DNA of 64,000 nucleotides from CAVUAF01 sp963739375. Lineage in GTDB: Bacteria > Acidobacteriota > Terriglobia > Terriglobales > Acidobacteriaceae. The first letter of the stretch is position 1. The number at the start of each line of letters is the position of its first letter. This document shows, piece after piece, positions 27,946 through 37,904 of the stretch. The position numbers and the translations under genes are program-made. Location of the stretch: positions 1 to 64,000 of the forward strand of contig CAVUAF010000021.1 in assembly GCA_963739375.1 (NCBI GenBank), read 5' to 3'. Under the pieces are notes generated by a model. That model did no database searches. It was not told the DNA's origin and worked only from the letters and a program-made list of their open reading frames with translations.

Positions 27946-28332
27946 CTACTGCGCCAGCAGCGCCACGCCGCCGGCCACGCAGACGGCCGCAAACCAGCGG
28001 CGCCGGTCCACGCGCTCATGCAGGAAGAGGCGGGCGGCGATGGCATTGGTGACAAAGGTGAGGGAAGCGGAGGCGGGCTGCACCAGGCTGACGTCGGCCC
28101 ACGACAGGGCAATCAGCAGGCTGAAGAACCCGATGGCCATGAAGCAAATGCCGAGCCAGAAGAGCGGCGCGGTCATGACCGCGCGGGCCGCGCCCCCGAG
28201 TCCCGCGGTGCGGCGCAATTGCCCCATGTCGCCGATGCGCAGCATGGCGCGCGCGATCAGCACCTCGCCCGCGGTGGAGGCCAGCACGATGACCGCGATC
28301 GACGCCCAGGTGTACAGGCCACGGAGGTCCAT
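27946..28332 (-). CDS. Half-size EamA/DMT-type transporter (4 TM), subunit B
   Basis: 128 residues with four hydrophobic segments (IAVIVLASTAGEVLIARAML, FWLGICFMAIGFFSLLIAL, SLVQPASASLTFVTNAIAA, WFAAVCVAGGVALLA). This is half of a classical EamA transporter, as in ArnE/ArnF and EmrE-like proteins that work as dimers. It starts 3 bases after the stop of the homologous half-size gene and is last in the hpnJ operon. Position suggests a lipid or hopanoid-precursor flippase; no direct evidence. Confidence 0.75.
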   Translation of the reverse strand: MDLRGLYTWASIAVIVLASTAGEVLIARAMLRIGDMGQLRRTAGLGGAARAVMTAPLFWLGICFMAIGFFSLLIALSWADVSLVQPASASLTFVTNAIAARLFLHERVDRRRWFAAVCVAGGVALLAQ

Positions 28333-28335
28333 GGC

Positions 28336-28776
28336 TTATCTACGCTCCTGGCGCACCGGGGCGGCAGTCTCTCGCGCTGCGATCCGGGCGCGCTCGTGGT
28401 GCGAGGTGAACGAGGGTCCCCCGGCGACAAAGCCCACGCCCGCGGTCACCAGCAGGATGCCGACCCAGCGCGTCGCCGTGACGTGTTCTCCAAGGAACCA
28501 GACCGAGAGCAGCGCCACCAGCACGTACCCCAGCGCCGTCGCCGGCAGCACGTAGGTCAGGTCCGCCCAGGAAAGCGCCGAGGTATACCCGGCCAGGAAG
28601 CCGACCAGCAGCAGCGTTCCTGCCGCCACCCAGGGGTTGAACAGGGCGGTGATGACGTGGCTCCAGTGGTGCAGGGAGATGGCGCCCAGGTCCTTCATGC
28701 CGCGCGAGAGCAACACATCACCCACCGCGCCCAGCACCGTGATAGCGCCCAGGACCAGGTATTTCCGTGGGGTCAC
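28336..28776 (-). CDS. Half-size EamA/DMT-type transporter (4 TM), subunit A
   Basis: 146 residues: LVLGAITVLGAVGDVLLSRGM, VAAGTLLLVGFLAGYTSALSW, YVLPATALGYVLVALLSVWFL, WVGILLVTAGVGFVAGG, then a basic cytoplasmic tail. The ALSWADLTYVLPA motif matches ALSWADVSLVQPA in the partner, showing shared ancestry. The ATG overlaps the TGA of hpnJ by 4 bases, so it is coupled to that gene. The pair probably assembles as an ArnE/F-like heterodimer. Confidence 0.78.
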   Translation of the reverse strand: MTPRKYLVLGAITVLGAVGDVLLSRGMKDLGAISLHHWSHVITALFNPWVAAGTLLLVGFLAGYTSALSWADLTYVLPATALGYVLVALLSVWFLGEHVTATRWVGILLVTAGVGFVAGGPSFTSHHERARIAARETAAPVRQERR

Positions 28777-30409
28777 AAGCTCTCAGCGACCGGCTCGCTG
28801 GCACCCGCCTCCAGCTCGCTCGCCGCCTGCTGGGACGCCGCGACGGCAGCCGCGTTGTTCAGCACGCGCAGCTCGGGATGCGTTCCCGGCGCCGCCGGGG
28901 TCGCCGCCTGCGCGCTGCCGGCGTGCGGCCCGCTCACTCCATCCGCAGCCGCCAGGGCTGCGGCCGTGTCCGCGCGCCGCTCCGCCACGTACTTCTTGCG
29001 CTCCGCCCGCAGCTTCAAGAACGCCTTGGCTTCCTTGTACAGCCGCTTGCGCTCGACGGAGTCGAAGACGGCTTTGCGCACGATGCGGAAGATCGCCTTG
29101 GGCCGGAAATAGTACTCGTCGTAGAAGCGGTGGACCGCCTCCAGCGCCTCTTCCCGCGGCAGGCCGGGGTACTCGATGTGCGCCAGCTGGTGGCCGCCGT
29201 CGTCCACCATCTGCTGCTCGTTGGCGATGAACCCGTTGGCCTTGGCGAAGTCGTAGAACTCGGTGCCCGGGTAGGCGTGCGCCAGCGATACCTGGATGGT
29301 CTCGCAGTCCAGCTCCTTGGCGAAGTCGATGGTGCTGCGGATGCTCTCGCGGGTCTCGCCCGGCAGCCCGACGATGAAGTCGCCGTGGATCACCAGGCCC
29401 AGCTTCTTGCAGTCGCGGGTAAAGCGCGCGCCCGCTCGACCGTCGCGCCCTTCTTGATGTTCTTCAGGATCTGCGGGTCGCCCGATCTCGTAGCCCACGA
29501 TCAGCAGCCGGCAGCCGGCATCGCGCATGCGCCTTCAGCGTCTCGTAATCGGTGGTCACCCGCGAGGTGCAGGACCAGGTCAACTTCAGCGGCTTCAGCT
29601 TCGCGCACAGCTCGACGGTGCGCGCCTTCTGGATAGTTGAAGGTGTCGTCGTCGAAGAAAAATTCCTTGACGTAGGGCCAGTATTCCCTGGCCTGGGCCA
29701 TCTCCCGCGCCACCGCGTCGCTCGAACGCTTCCGCCACGGATGCCCGCTCAGCGTCTGCGGCCACAGGCAGAAAGTGCACTGCGCCGGGCAGCCCCGCGT
29801 GGTGTACAGCGAGACGAACGGATACAGCAGGAAGGGCACGCTGTAGCGCCGCACGTCCAGGTCGCGGCGATAGACGTCGGTGACGTTGGGCAGTGCGTCC
29901 AGGTCTTCCACCGCCGGCCGGTCGGGGTTATGCACCACCCGCCCGTCCTGGAGGTACGACGCTCCCAGGATGTCGGCCAGCGGCTTGCCCTGGGCAAACT
30001 CCACCGTCGCGTAATCGAACTCGCGCCGCACCACGAAGTCGATCGCCGCGCAGTCCTCCAGCGACTTCTGCGGCAGGGTGGTGACGTGCGGCCCCACGAA
30101 CGCGATCTTCACCCGCGGGTTCACCGCCTTCATCGCCTCCGCCAGCTTGCAGTCCCCCTTGAACCCGGGGGTGCTGGTGAACAGGACGACGAACTCGTAC
30201 TCCTTGGTCAGGTTGATGGTCTCTTGCACCGAGACATAATGCGGCGCCGCGTCCAGCAGACGCGACCCCTCCAGCATCCCCGCCGGGTAGGCCAGCCATA
30301 CCGGGTACCAGTACGACTCGATCTCCCGCGTTGCCGGCCAACGCGAACCGGCCCCGCCGTCAAAGTTCTCGAACGAGGGTGGATTCAGAAAAAGTGTTTT
30401 CAGCGGCAT
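28773..30409 (-). CDS. hpnJ: Hopanoid radical SAM protein HpnJ, four frame disruptions
   Basis: After repair about 544 residues. The N-terminus MPLKTLFLNPPSFENFDGG is the HpnJ signature; a B12-binding-like region follows (FTSTPGFKGD, FVGPHVTTLP), then the radical-SAM motif RGCPAQCTFCLWPQT (about 29771-29800) and FFFDDDTFNY. Frame breaks lie near 29632, 29529-29532, 29480 and 29424-29431; three are one extra base, the last one missing base. Homology resumes exactly (LVIHGDFIVGLPGETRES). In Burkholderia, HpnJ is needed for the cyclitol ether of composite hopanoids, with HpnI and HpnK, which are absent here. The C-terminal ~80 residues are an Ala-rich extension. First gene of a three-gene minus-strand operon. 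Confidence 0.87.
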
Positions 30410-31031
30410 CGTGTGAAACGCTTATCCTATCATCCCAGCCCGGATTTCCAACAGTTCCCGCCAGCGTAAACCCTGTCACCTGAATCTGATGCACCCGCGC
30501 CAGCGAGCGGCGCATTTTCGCCTCTTGCTGCCCTTATCCTGCATCCGGCGGCGTCCCCGCCGGAATGCCTTTCCGGGTTCTCCCAAACCGGGTTCGGGTT
30601 TCGAGTTGCACCGCTTTTCGGATTAACCGCGGGCGTCCTGGCGTACAACCCCGAGAACGAGCCTGTTCTCCGGCCTTGCGCCGCCCTGAGCCAGCATAAC
30701 CATCATCCCGGCGCCACAGTTCCGGCTTCGAGGACCAGCACTCCCCCTTCGGACCGCTGCATCTTTCCGACTTGGACTTTCCGGCTGCTGCTCGTGACCC
30801 GGTTGTTTCGGTTGCGGGCACAGCAACACCCAGATCCCTCGCTCTGTCACCCCATCAAGCCAAACCCGGGCTCGATGGGGACCCCGGCGCGCTCGGGATG
30901 ACAACAGCCAACTTGGCCAGCCGCGCCAATCTAGACTTGTCTGTGCAGAACTCAGCAACCCGCCCCGCGCTCCCGTCCCACGCGGCAAGCGCGGCGCCCC
31001 AAATGTGAGTCACTTTCGCTCAACCTCGGTC
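30410..31031. other. Gene-poor gap between hpnJ and groES, with dispersed repeat
   Basis: About 620 bases shared by the hpnJ and groES upstream sides. I see no supported gene; the frames are short and unlike any family. A 79-base repeat copy lies at 30828-30906 (partner at 42536-42614, about 4 mismatches), containing the hairpin halves AAGCC/GGCTCGATG and the flanking atccctcg/ctcgggat arms. Confidence 0.6.
30828..30906 (+). repeat. 79-bp dispersed repeat, copy A
   Basis: Begins ACCCAGATCCCTCGCT and ends GCGCTCGGGATGACAACA. Copy B at 42536-42614 differs at about four positions. The centre carries an inverted repeat (CATCRAGCC ... GGCTCGATGG), and both ends belong to the shorter agatccctcg/ctcgggatgaca family found elsewhere in the window, so this appears to be a nested version with an inserted hairpin. 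Confidence 0.8.
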
Positions 31032-31060
31032 TTGACAAGCCGAGCCCCACCGTGTACCTT
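31032..31060 (+). promoter_or_regulatory. Sigma-70-type promoter of groESL
   Basis: A perfect -35 box TTGACA at 31032-31037, 17-base spacer, and a -10 box TACCTT at 31055-31060. The CIRCE operator overlaps the end of the -10 box and the probable start point, the classical arrangement for HrcA repression. Confidence 0.8.
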
Positions 31061-31085
31061 AGCACTCGTCGTACCGGAGTGCTAA
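31059..31085 (+). promoter_or_regulatory. CIRCE operator (HrcA binding site)
   Basis: TTAGCACTC, nine bases, GAGTGCTAA: a perfect match to the CIRCE inverted repeat. It implies heat-shock control of groESL by HrcA, encoded outside this window. It lies 88 bases before the groES ATG. Confidence 0.97.
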
Positions 31086-31173
31086 CAGGGCCAGAACTCC
31101 ACTACTTTCAGCACTTCGGTTCCGGTTACGAATAAATCAAGGCAGTGCTAAACACCATTCTGAAAGGAGTTTC

Positions 31174-31497
31174 GTGATGACGAAGTTGACCCCATTGCAT
31201 GACCGCATCCTGCTCCGTCGGGTCGCGGAAGCGGAGAGCACGCGTGGCGGCATTATCATCCCCGACACCGCAAAAGACAAACCCCAGGAAGGCGAAGTCA
31301 TCGCGGTCGGCAAAGGCAAGTCGAACGACGAAGGCAAAGTGTTCCCGCTGGCGGTGAAGGCGGGGGACCGCATCCTGTTCGGCAAGTATGCCGGCACCGA
31401 AATCAAGATTGATGGCGAAGAGTTCGTGATCATGCGCGAGGAAGAAGTGCTTGGCATTCTGGAAGGCCACGGCAAGGCGGTGAAGAAGGCCAGTTAG
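31174..31497 (+). CDS. groES: Co-chaperonin GroES
   Basis: 107 residues, slightly longer than the typical 95-100. Begins MTKLTPLHDRILLRRVAEAE; mobile-loop region ESTRGGIIIPDTAKDKPQEGEV; C-terminal strand FVIMREEEVLGILEG. A strong AAAGGAG ribosome site precedes the ATG. Caps the GroEL ring during folding in the cytosol. First gene of the CIRCE-controlled operon. Confidence 0.97.
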   Translation: MMTKLTPLHDRILLRRVAEAESTRGGIIIPDTAKDKPQEGEVIAVGKGKSNDEGKVFPLAVKAGDRILFGKYAGTEIKIDGEEFVIMREEEVLGILEGHGKAVKKAS

Positions 31498-31660
31498 GGC
31501 GCGCCGCGGAAGGCGCTGTCCGCCGGCCGCTATCAGCTTTCCGCTACCTCGTAGCGAAGCGAAAGACGTTAGCGGAAGGTGGCGAGCGGAAAGCGACGAA
31601 CGAAATCGCGTCGGCGCAGCCGCCGACGGTTGCTAAGAGTTTTGCAAAGGAGAAGGAAGC

Positions 31661-33328
<1,668 letters not shown>

Positions 33329-33371
33329 GGCAGTCGTCGGCCGGCGGTCGTTGGTCGTCGGCCAGAAGCGA

Positions 33372-33399
33372 GGCCCCGCAGAAGTGCGGGGCCTTTTTT
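33372..33399 (+). terminator. Rho-independent terminator of groESL
   Basis: GGCCCCGCA - GAAG - TGCGGGGCC stem-loop with a 9-bp perfect stem, followed by six T residues. It lies 44 bases after the groEL stop. Confidence 0.95.
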
Positions 33400-33400
33400 G

Positions 33401-33429
33401 TTGACATCCAATGGCATTCGCTTTATCTT
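33401..33429 (+). promoter_or_regulatory. Strong promoter directly after the groEL terminator
   Basis: TTGACA at 33401-33406, 17 bases, TATCTT at 33424-33429. It starts one base after the terminator T-tract and drives the DUF3606 gene at 33463 (GGAGGG ribosome site upstream). It is one of the best sigma-70-type matches in the window. Confidence 0.75.
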
Positions 33430-33462
33430 TGCTTTCGCTACCTATTCGCCTTGGAGGGTTGT

Positions 33463-33651
33463 ATGCCTGATGACCGAAGCCAGGTGGGGAAGCCTGATCG
33501 CATTCGCGTTAACATCCACGAACCGTATGAACTGGTGTATTGGGCAGGTCGGTTCGGCGTGAGCCAGCAGGCCGTTATTACTGCTGTAAATGCCGTCGGT
33601 GTCATGGTTAGCGACGTCGAGCAGTATTTGCGGAACCAAAACCGCCGGTGA
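33463..33651 (+). CDS. DUF3606 family small protein
   Basis: 62 residues, ATG chosen over 33451 because TTGGAGGG sits just before it. MPDDRSQVGKPDRIRVN followed by ELVYWAGRFGVSQQAVITAV is the DUF3606 pattern, a small helix-turn-helix-like domain of unknown function. It stands in front of the methyltransferase and, with lower G+C, may belong to the same acquired module or be an unrelated single-gene unit. Confidence 0.8.
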   Translation: MPDDRSQVGKPDRIRVNIHEPYELVYWAGRFGVSQQAVITAVNAVGVMVSDVEQYLRNQNRR

Positions 33652-33771
33652 AAGCTCTGGGCGTGCTTGATCAAGGTCGCCGAGTGTTCCACAGGGCTAA
33701 CTTTATTCGTACTAGCGAATTCGCGAAAAAGCGCTTATAGAGACACTGATCCCCGAAAGCCCGGAGAACTC

Positions 33772-35092
33772 GTGGCGACTCTGCTGGGAATCGCTTCGGA
33801 TGTCACCAAAAACGGCAATCGCAACAAGCTAGACGCTGGCGATCGCCGGGCGCATGGCTGGTATCGGTTTGTCCTTTCTTTCCCTCCCCATTTGGTCCGC
33901 GATTACCTGAAGAAGCTCAAGGCAGGACCGGGCTGCCTGGTGTTAGATCCTTTCTGTGGTACAGGTACCACGCCCGTCGAGTGCAAAATGAACGGCGTTC
34001 GTTCTGTCGGTGTGGAAGCCGCGCCAATGGCGGCGTTCGCTTCCAGAGTGAAAACGGATTGGAGTCCCGACCCAGAATGACCTGCTAGAGCAGGCCGAAG
34101 ATGTTGCACGCCGAACCCGCAGAAGGCTTCGTGCGCAAGGCATCGAGGATGACGAACTCAGTGCAACGGCAGGAGTAGCGCTGAGGGGATTGCCGTCCGA
34201 AGCTGACAAGCTGCTTCTGACCAGCTCGATATCGAAGCTTCCACTGCACAAGACGCTGGTGCTGCTCGATGCAATTTCCGCGCTGAAATCGTCCTTCTAC
34301 GTTGATCATTTGAAGCTGGCATTAGCGAAGGCTCTGATCGCGGATATCGGCAACCTGCATTTCGGGCCAGAGGTCGGCGTCGCGAAACCTAAGAAGGACG
34401 TGCGAGTCGTTGAAAGCTGGCTGGCTCGCGTTCGTGTAATAGCTGACGATCTAAGAGAGCTCAACGATCTCCACATTACGCCCGCGAGGATCGTGAACGA
34501 GGATTCCCGGGGCGACTTGACCGAACATCTTCTGCCTCGATCTGTTGACGTGGTGATTACGTCACCGCCTTATCCCAACGAGAAGGATTACACCCGCACC
34601 ACGAGGCTCGAATCGGTCATTCTTGGGCTCGTGCGAACGAAGGCCGAACTACAGCAGCAGAAGCGTACGCTCGTGCGGTCGAACACCAGGAGCGTTTACG
34701 TCTCGGATGACGACCATAGGTGGGTCGAGAAGTTCCCTGAGATTGGCGAAATCGCGGATGCGATCGAAAAACGTCGGCTGGAGCTGGGGAAAACGAGTGG
34801 GTTCGAGAGAATGTATCCCCGCGTGACCAAGCTGTACTTCGGCGGTATGGCTCGTCACTTTGCGAATCTGCGGAAGGTGCTCAAGCGCGGAGCCCGGCTC
34901 GCGTATGTAGTCGGTGACCAGGCGTCATATCTGCGAGTGATGATTAGGACCGGACAGCTGCTTGGGACCATCGCGGAAGACCTGGGATACCGCGTCGACG
35001 GGATCGACCTCTTCCGTACCCGTCTAGCGACGGCTACAAAAGAGCAATTGAGGGAGGAAGTTCTCCGTCTAACGTGGGTGGGGAATGTATGA
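33772..35092 (+). CDS. DNA amino-methyltransferase (N4-C/N6-A type), one frame disruption
   Basis: About 439 residues after repair from GTG 33772 (GGAG 6 bases upstream); a TTG at 33667 would add 35 residues. SAM-binding motif I is DPFCGTGTTPVECKMNG and the catalytic motif is TSPPYPNEKDY, far downstream, so motif I precedes the SPPY motif with a long intervening helical region (about 35-250). The frame breaks near 34074 (CCA-G-AAT): the first frame ends in TGA at 34080 and the second continues NDLLEQAEDVARRTRRRL. The late part shows RHFANLRKVLKRGARLAYVVGDQ. It overlaps the following gene by ATGA. Most likely the modification enzyme of a restriction system. G+C is lower than the flanks. Confidence 0.82.
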
Positions 35093-36009
35093 GTAGTGCC
35101 GAGTCTGCTAAGACGAGGATCATCGAGAGGATATTCCGGTCACGCTGGAACGCGAGCACGAGAAAGCTCTCAGACGCGCTGGTGACGCTTCGGCAAGTGT
35201 CAGACGCGATCCGTGAGGACAGGAAGGCAGGCGGCAAACTCAGCGATAGAAACCCTGCCAATTTCTTCAAAGACTTCATCCGGAACCGCCGGCGTGCGAA
35301 CGAAAATTGGCCGAAATACGTCCTGAAGGCCGGCCATACCGGGCGACAGCGAACCGGTAAAGGTCGCTGTTTCGAATTCGTCCCCCTTGCTCCTGGGCAG
35401 GTGCTGCCGTTTTCTTTGGATCTCATCCCGGACCCAGACGATAGCGTCCTAGTGATTGAGATTCCCACCGTAAACATACCCATCGCTTCGCGAAGGCTCG
35501 GACGTCCAGATGAGGCTTGGCTCGTTCAGGTTCTTGTGCGTCTGAGGGTGATTGAGACCCACCTCGCCCTTGTGTCAAAGGCAAACATCCTGCAACTGGA
35601 ACATCTCCAGACCAACATAAAGCTCTCCGCTGCTGAGGTGGACGCGCTGTTTTTGGCAGTGGAAGGGCGCAACGGGGATACGAACGAGTTCATGATTACG
35701 CTCGAAGCGAAAGGGCGAAATGATGACATTCTTGAAGGGCAGATTCTGGATCAGGTGCGCGCCACGTTCAGAATCGTGGACCATGACCTGATCCTCCCGA
35801 TGGCGGCGAAGGCATTCGCTCCCTCCAAGATACATGTGGTCGAATTCAATAAGATCACCCGGCGGGATGCCGACGCCGCAGAACGGCTTGGGATCGCCTC
35901 GCGTGCCGTTTATCGCCTAAAACCCAGTATTCCGGGGATCGGCGAACGTGGTCGTCGGCCGAAGTCCTATCGGAGCCACGGCGGACTCCCTCGGCCTCGT
36001 TCGGGATGA
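35089..36009 (+). CDS. Candidate restriction endonuclease paired with the methyltransferase
   Basis: 306 residues, starting at the ATG overlapping the methyltransferase stop. I do not recognise a named family. The N-terminal half is basic and helical (RIFRSRWNASTRKLSDAL, NFFKDFIRNRRRANENW). The C-terminal half has a PD-(D/E)XK-like pattern: DALFLAVEGRNGDTNEFMITLEAKGRNDD (candidate D...ExK) followed by LEGQILDQV, common in type II restriction enzymes. Coupling to a methyltransferase supports this role. The last ~25 residues (RGRRPKSYRSHGGLPRPRSG) are encoded by a dispersed repeat (gtcgtcggcc ... ctcgttcgggatgaca), so the original C-terminus was probably replaced. Confidence 0.6.
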   Translation: MSSAESAKTRIIERIFRSRWNASTRKLSDALVTLRQVSDAIREDRKAGGKLSDRNPANFFKDFIRNRRRANENWPKYVLKAGHTGRQRTGKGRCFEFVPLAPGQVLPFSLDLIPDPDDSVLVIEIPTVNIPIASRRLGRPDEAWLVQVLVRLRVIETHLALVSKANILQLEHLQTNIKLSAAEVDALFLAVEGRNGDTNEFMITLEAKGRNDDILEGQILDQVRATFRIVDHDLILPMAAKAFAPSKIHVVEFNKITRRDADAAERLGIASRAVYRLKPSIPGIGERGRRPKSYRSHGGLPRPRSG

Positions 36010-36516
36010 CAAGAAGCGGCTGGCTGCTAGCTGCTGGCTGCTGGCAGAGAAGCAGATCCCTCGCTGCGCTCGGGTGACAACAAGAGAGGTGCGGCGGTAT
36101 AGCTTTGAGCATGTCAAGAGGCACGAAGGTGTGGTTTCCGGCGCAAGCGACTGAGGGCGTGGGAGAAATAAAGAGGCACGAGATTTCCCATTCGGCCCCG
36201 GCAAAATGCCATACTGGAGGCGGAGGAAAATTGAGAAATTGAGAAATTGAGAAATTGAGGAGTTGAAGCGCCTGGGCGGGAGTGCCCGGGCGGTCGTGTT
36301 TTTGGAGGCATTTGTGGCGTACAGGACGAGAACGCAGATTATCGAGATACCGTTCCGGGCACTGGACCGGGCAGAGGCGGGTTCACCACGGAGACACGGA
36401 GACACAGAGAAACAGTCATCGGCCGTCGGTCGTTGGTCGTCGGCCAAAAGCGAAAGCAGATCCCTCGCTGGCACTCGGGATGACAAGAAAAGAAGTTTCG
36501 AGTTTCGAGCAAAACC
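36010..36516. repeat. Repeat-rich gap after the restriction module
   Basis: About 500 bases with no supported gene. It holds GCTGGCTGCTAGCTGCTGG repeats (36016-36046), two copies of the agatccctcg...ctcgggatgaca element (36053-36082, 36455-36485), a tandem AAATTGAG minisatellite (36229-36262, about four units), the CACCACGGAGACACGGAG unit (36384-36401), and the gtcggtcgttggtcgtcggcc unit (36424-36446). Short ORFs here (for example 36263-36634) are translations of repeats. Confidence 0.75.
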
Positions 36517-37089
36517 TCAGCGGGGCTTGGGAGGCGCGAGCGGGGCGGCGGGCGGAGCGCTGAGGCGGGCGAGGGCGTGGCGGGCGTCGTCGGCGAGCGG
36601 CCCGCGGGGCAGGATCTGCAGATACTGCTGGTAGTAGCGGCGCGCGTCGCCGGGCTGGCCGAGCTTCTCGTTGGTTTCGGCGAGGCGGAAGGTGGCGATG
36701 GCGTCGTTGGCCTTCCATTCCAGCGCTTCCTGGTAGCGGCTGAGTGCCGCCGGATAGTTGCCGCGCTTGAAGTAGTAGTCGCCGACCTCGACATTCTTGG
36801 CGGCGCGATGTGGGTCCCACTTGGTCAGCTCGGAGACATCGCTGAAGGGGTCGGGCTCGCGATTGCGGTCGGCAGGCGGCGGCGAGAGATCGATGATGCT
36901 GGAGCGGCTGGAGCTTTCGCCGGCGGCGCTGGGCGCCTGATCGGCGGGCGCGGACGGCGGCTCGGGGCGCCTGGTGGCGTCCGGCTTCTGCTCGGTCCTG
37001 GACTTGGCTGGCGCGGGCGGGGCGGCGGGCGCGTTCTGTGCCCAGGCCGGCACGCCGAGCAAAAGCGCGAGTGTCAGAAGCCGCCGCAT
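36517..37089 (-). CDS. Secreted tetratricopeptide-repeat protein
   Basis: 190 residues. Signal peptide MRRLLTLALLLGVPAWAQ; a long Pro/Ala/Ser-rich linker (about 19-75); then two TPR units (NVEVGDYYFKRGNYPAALSRYQEALEWKA and AIATFRLAETNEKLGQPGDARRYYQQYLQ). Probably a periplasmic scaffold or a BamD-like accessory, but it is too generic to assign. A short Pro-rich tail ends it. Confidence 0.75.
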   Translation of the reverse strand: MRRLLTLALLLGVPAWAQNAPAAPPAPAKSRTEQKPDATRRPEPPSAPADQAPSAAGESSSRSSIIDLSPPPADRNREPDPFSDVSELTKWDPHRAAKNVEVGDYYFKRGNYPAALSRYQEALEWKANDAIATFRLAETNEKLGQPGDARRYYQQYLQILPRGPLADDARHALARLSAPPAAPLAPPKPR

Positions 37090-37224
37090 GTCCTTATTCT
37101 AGAACGGACGCAGCGGGAGCGCTTGCGGTAGAGGCGCAACGCAGAGGACGCAAAGAAACACATAAGGACACGAAAAGGCCAGACCTAGGACACATCCAAG
37201 GCGGCGACTCAGGGGCTTGCGGCG

Positions 37225-37722
37225 TCAGGGTTGTGCCATGGCGCGGTACTGCTGGTCGGCGCCGGTGGCGAGCAGCACCCACAGGGTATAAATGCCGAGC
37301 GCCGTGCCCAGCGGCGGATGCAGGAGCACCAGCACGCCCATCACGATGGCGACGGTGCGTCCCCAGGTGCGCAGCTTGAGCAGTCCCCAGCCGGCGGCGA
37401 AGGTGGCGGCGGTGAACAGCGCGACCACGCAAGCGATGCCGTAGAACAAGGCGAAGACGGGACCGAAGATGCGCGCCGCGGGCGGCACGTTGGCGGAGTG
37501 GGCCACGGTGGCGCCGACGACGGTGCCGGCGATCACGAGGATGATCACGGGAATCAGGGTGATGGCGGCCAGCACCAGCCAGAGCACGGCCAGCGTGTTC
37601 ACGTGCTGCTGCACGCGATTGCCGGCGGGAACCACCGGGGCCGCCGCCGATTGCGCCACCCCACAGGCGGCACACATGGTCGCGCCCGGAGCCAGTTGGG
37701 CACCACACCGATTGCAGAACAT
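37225..37722 (-). CDS. Zinc-ribbon membrane protein
   Basis: 165 residues. N-terminal zinc ribbon MFCNRCGAQLAPGATMCAACG (two CxxC pairs), then three or four hydrophobic segments (VLWLVLAAITLIPVIILVIAG, FALFYGIACVVALFTAATFAA, VAIVMGVLVLLHPPLGTALGI). Such proteins are common, of unknown function, and are usually named zinc-ribbon domain-containing membrane proteins. Confidence 0.7.
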   Translation of the reverse strand: MFCNRCGAQLAPGATMCAACGVAQSAAAPVVPAGNRVQQHVNTLAVLWLVLAAITLIPVIILVIAGTVVGATVAHSANVPPAARIFGPVFALFYGIACVVALFTAATFAAGWGLLKLRTWGRTVAIVMGVLVLLHPPLGTALGIYTLWVLLATGADQQYRAMAQP

Positions 37723-37904
37723 GGAAACCTCGCTGCCCTTGGGATGAGGGATGGTAGCAGGAGCAGTTGCCAGTTGTCAGTTCTCAGTTGCCAGTCAAGA
37801 GCGGCCACCGCGTCGCCCTAACTGGCAACTGGCACTGCCCACTGCGCACGCGCTTGCTATACTCGCGTTCTCTTCCTGCGATTCCAAATCCGTCAGGTGA
37901 TGCG

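Noticed and set aside
36114..36311. Small minus-strand ORF with a FLNFSISQF repeat
   Set aside because: It translates the AAATTGAG minisatellite, with no start context or homology.
36263..36634. 123-codon plus-strand ORF in the repeat gap
   Set aside because: More than half of it translates known repeat units and it runs into the antisense of the TPR gene.
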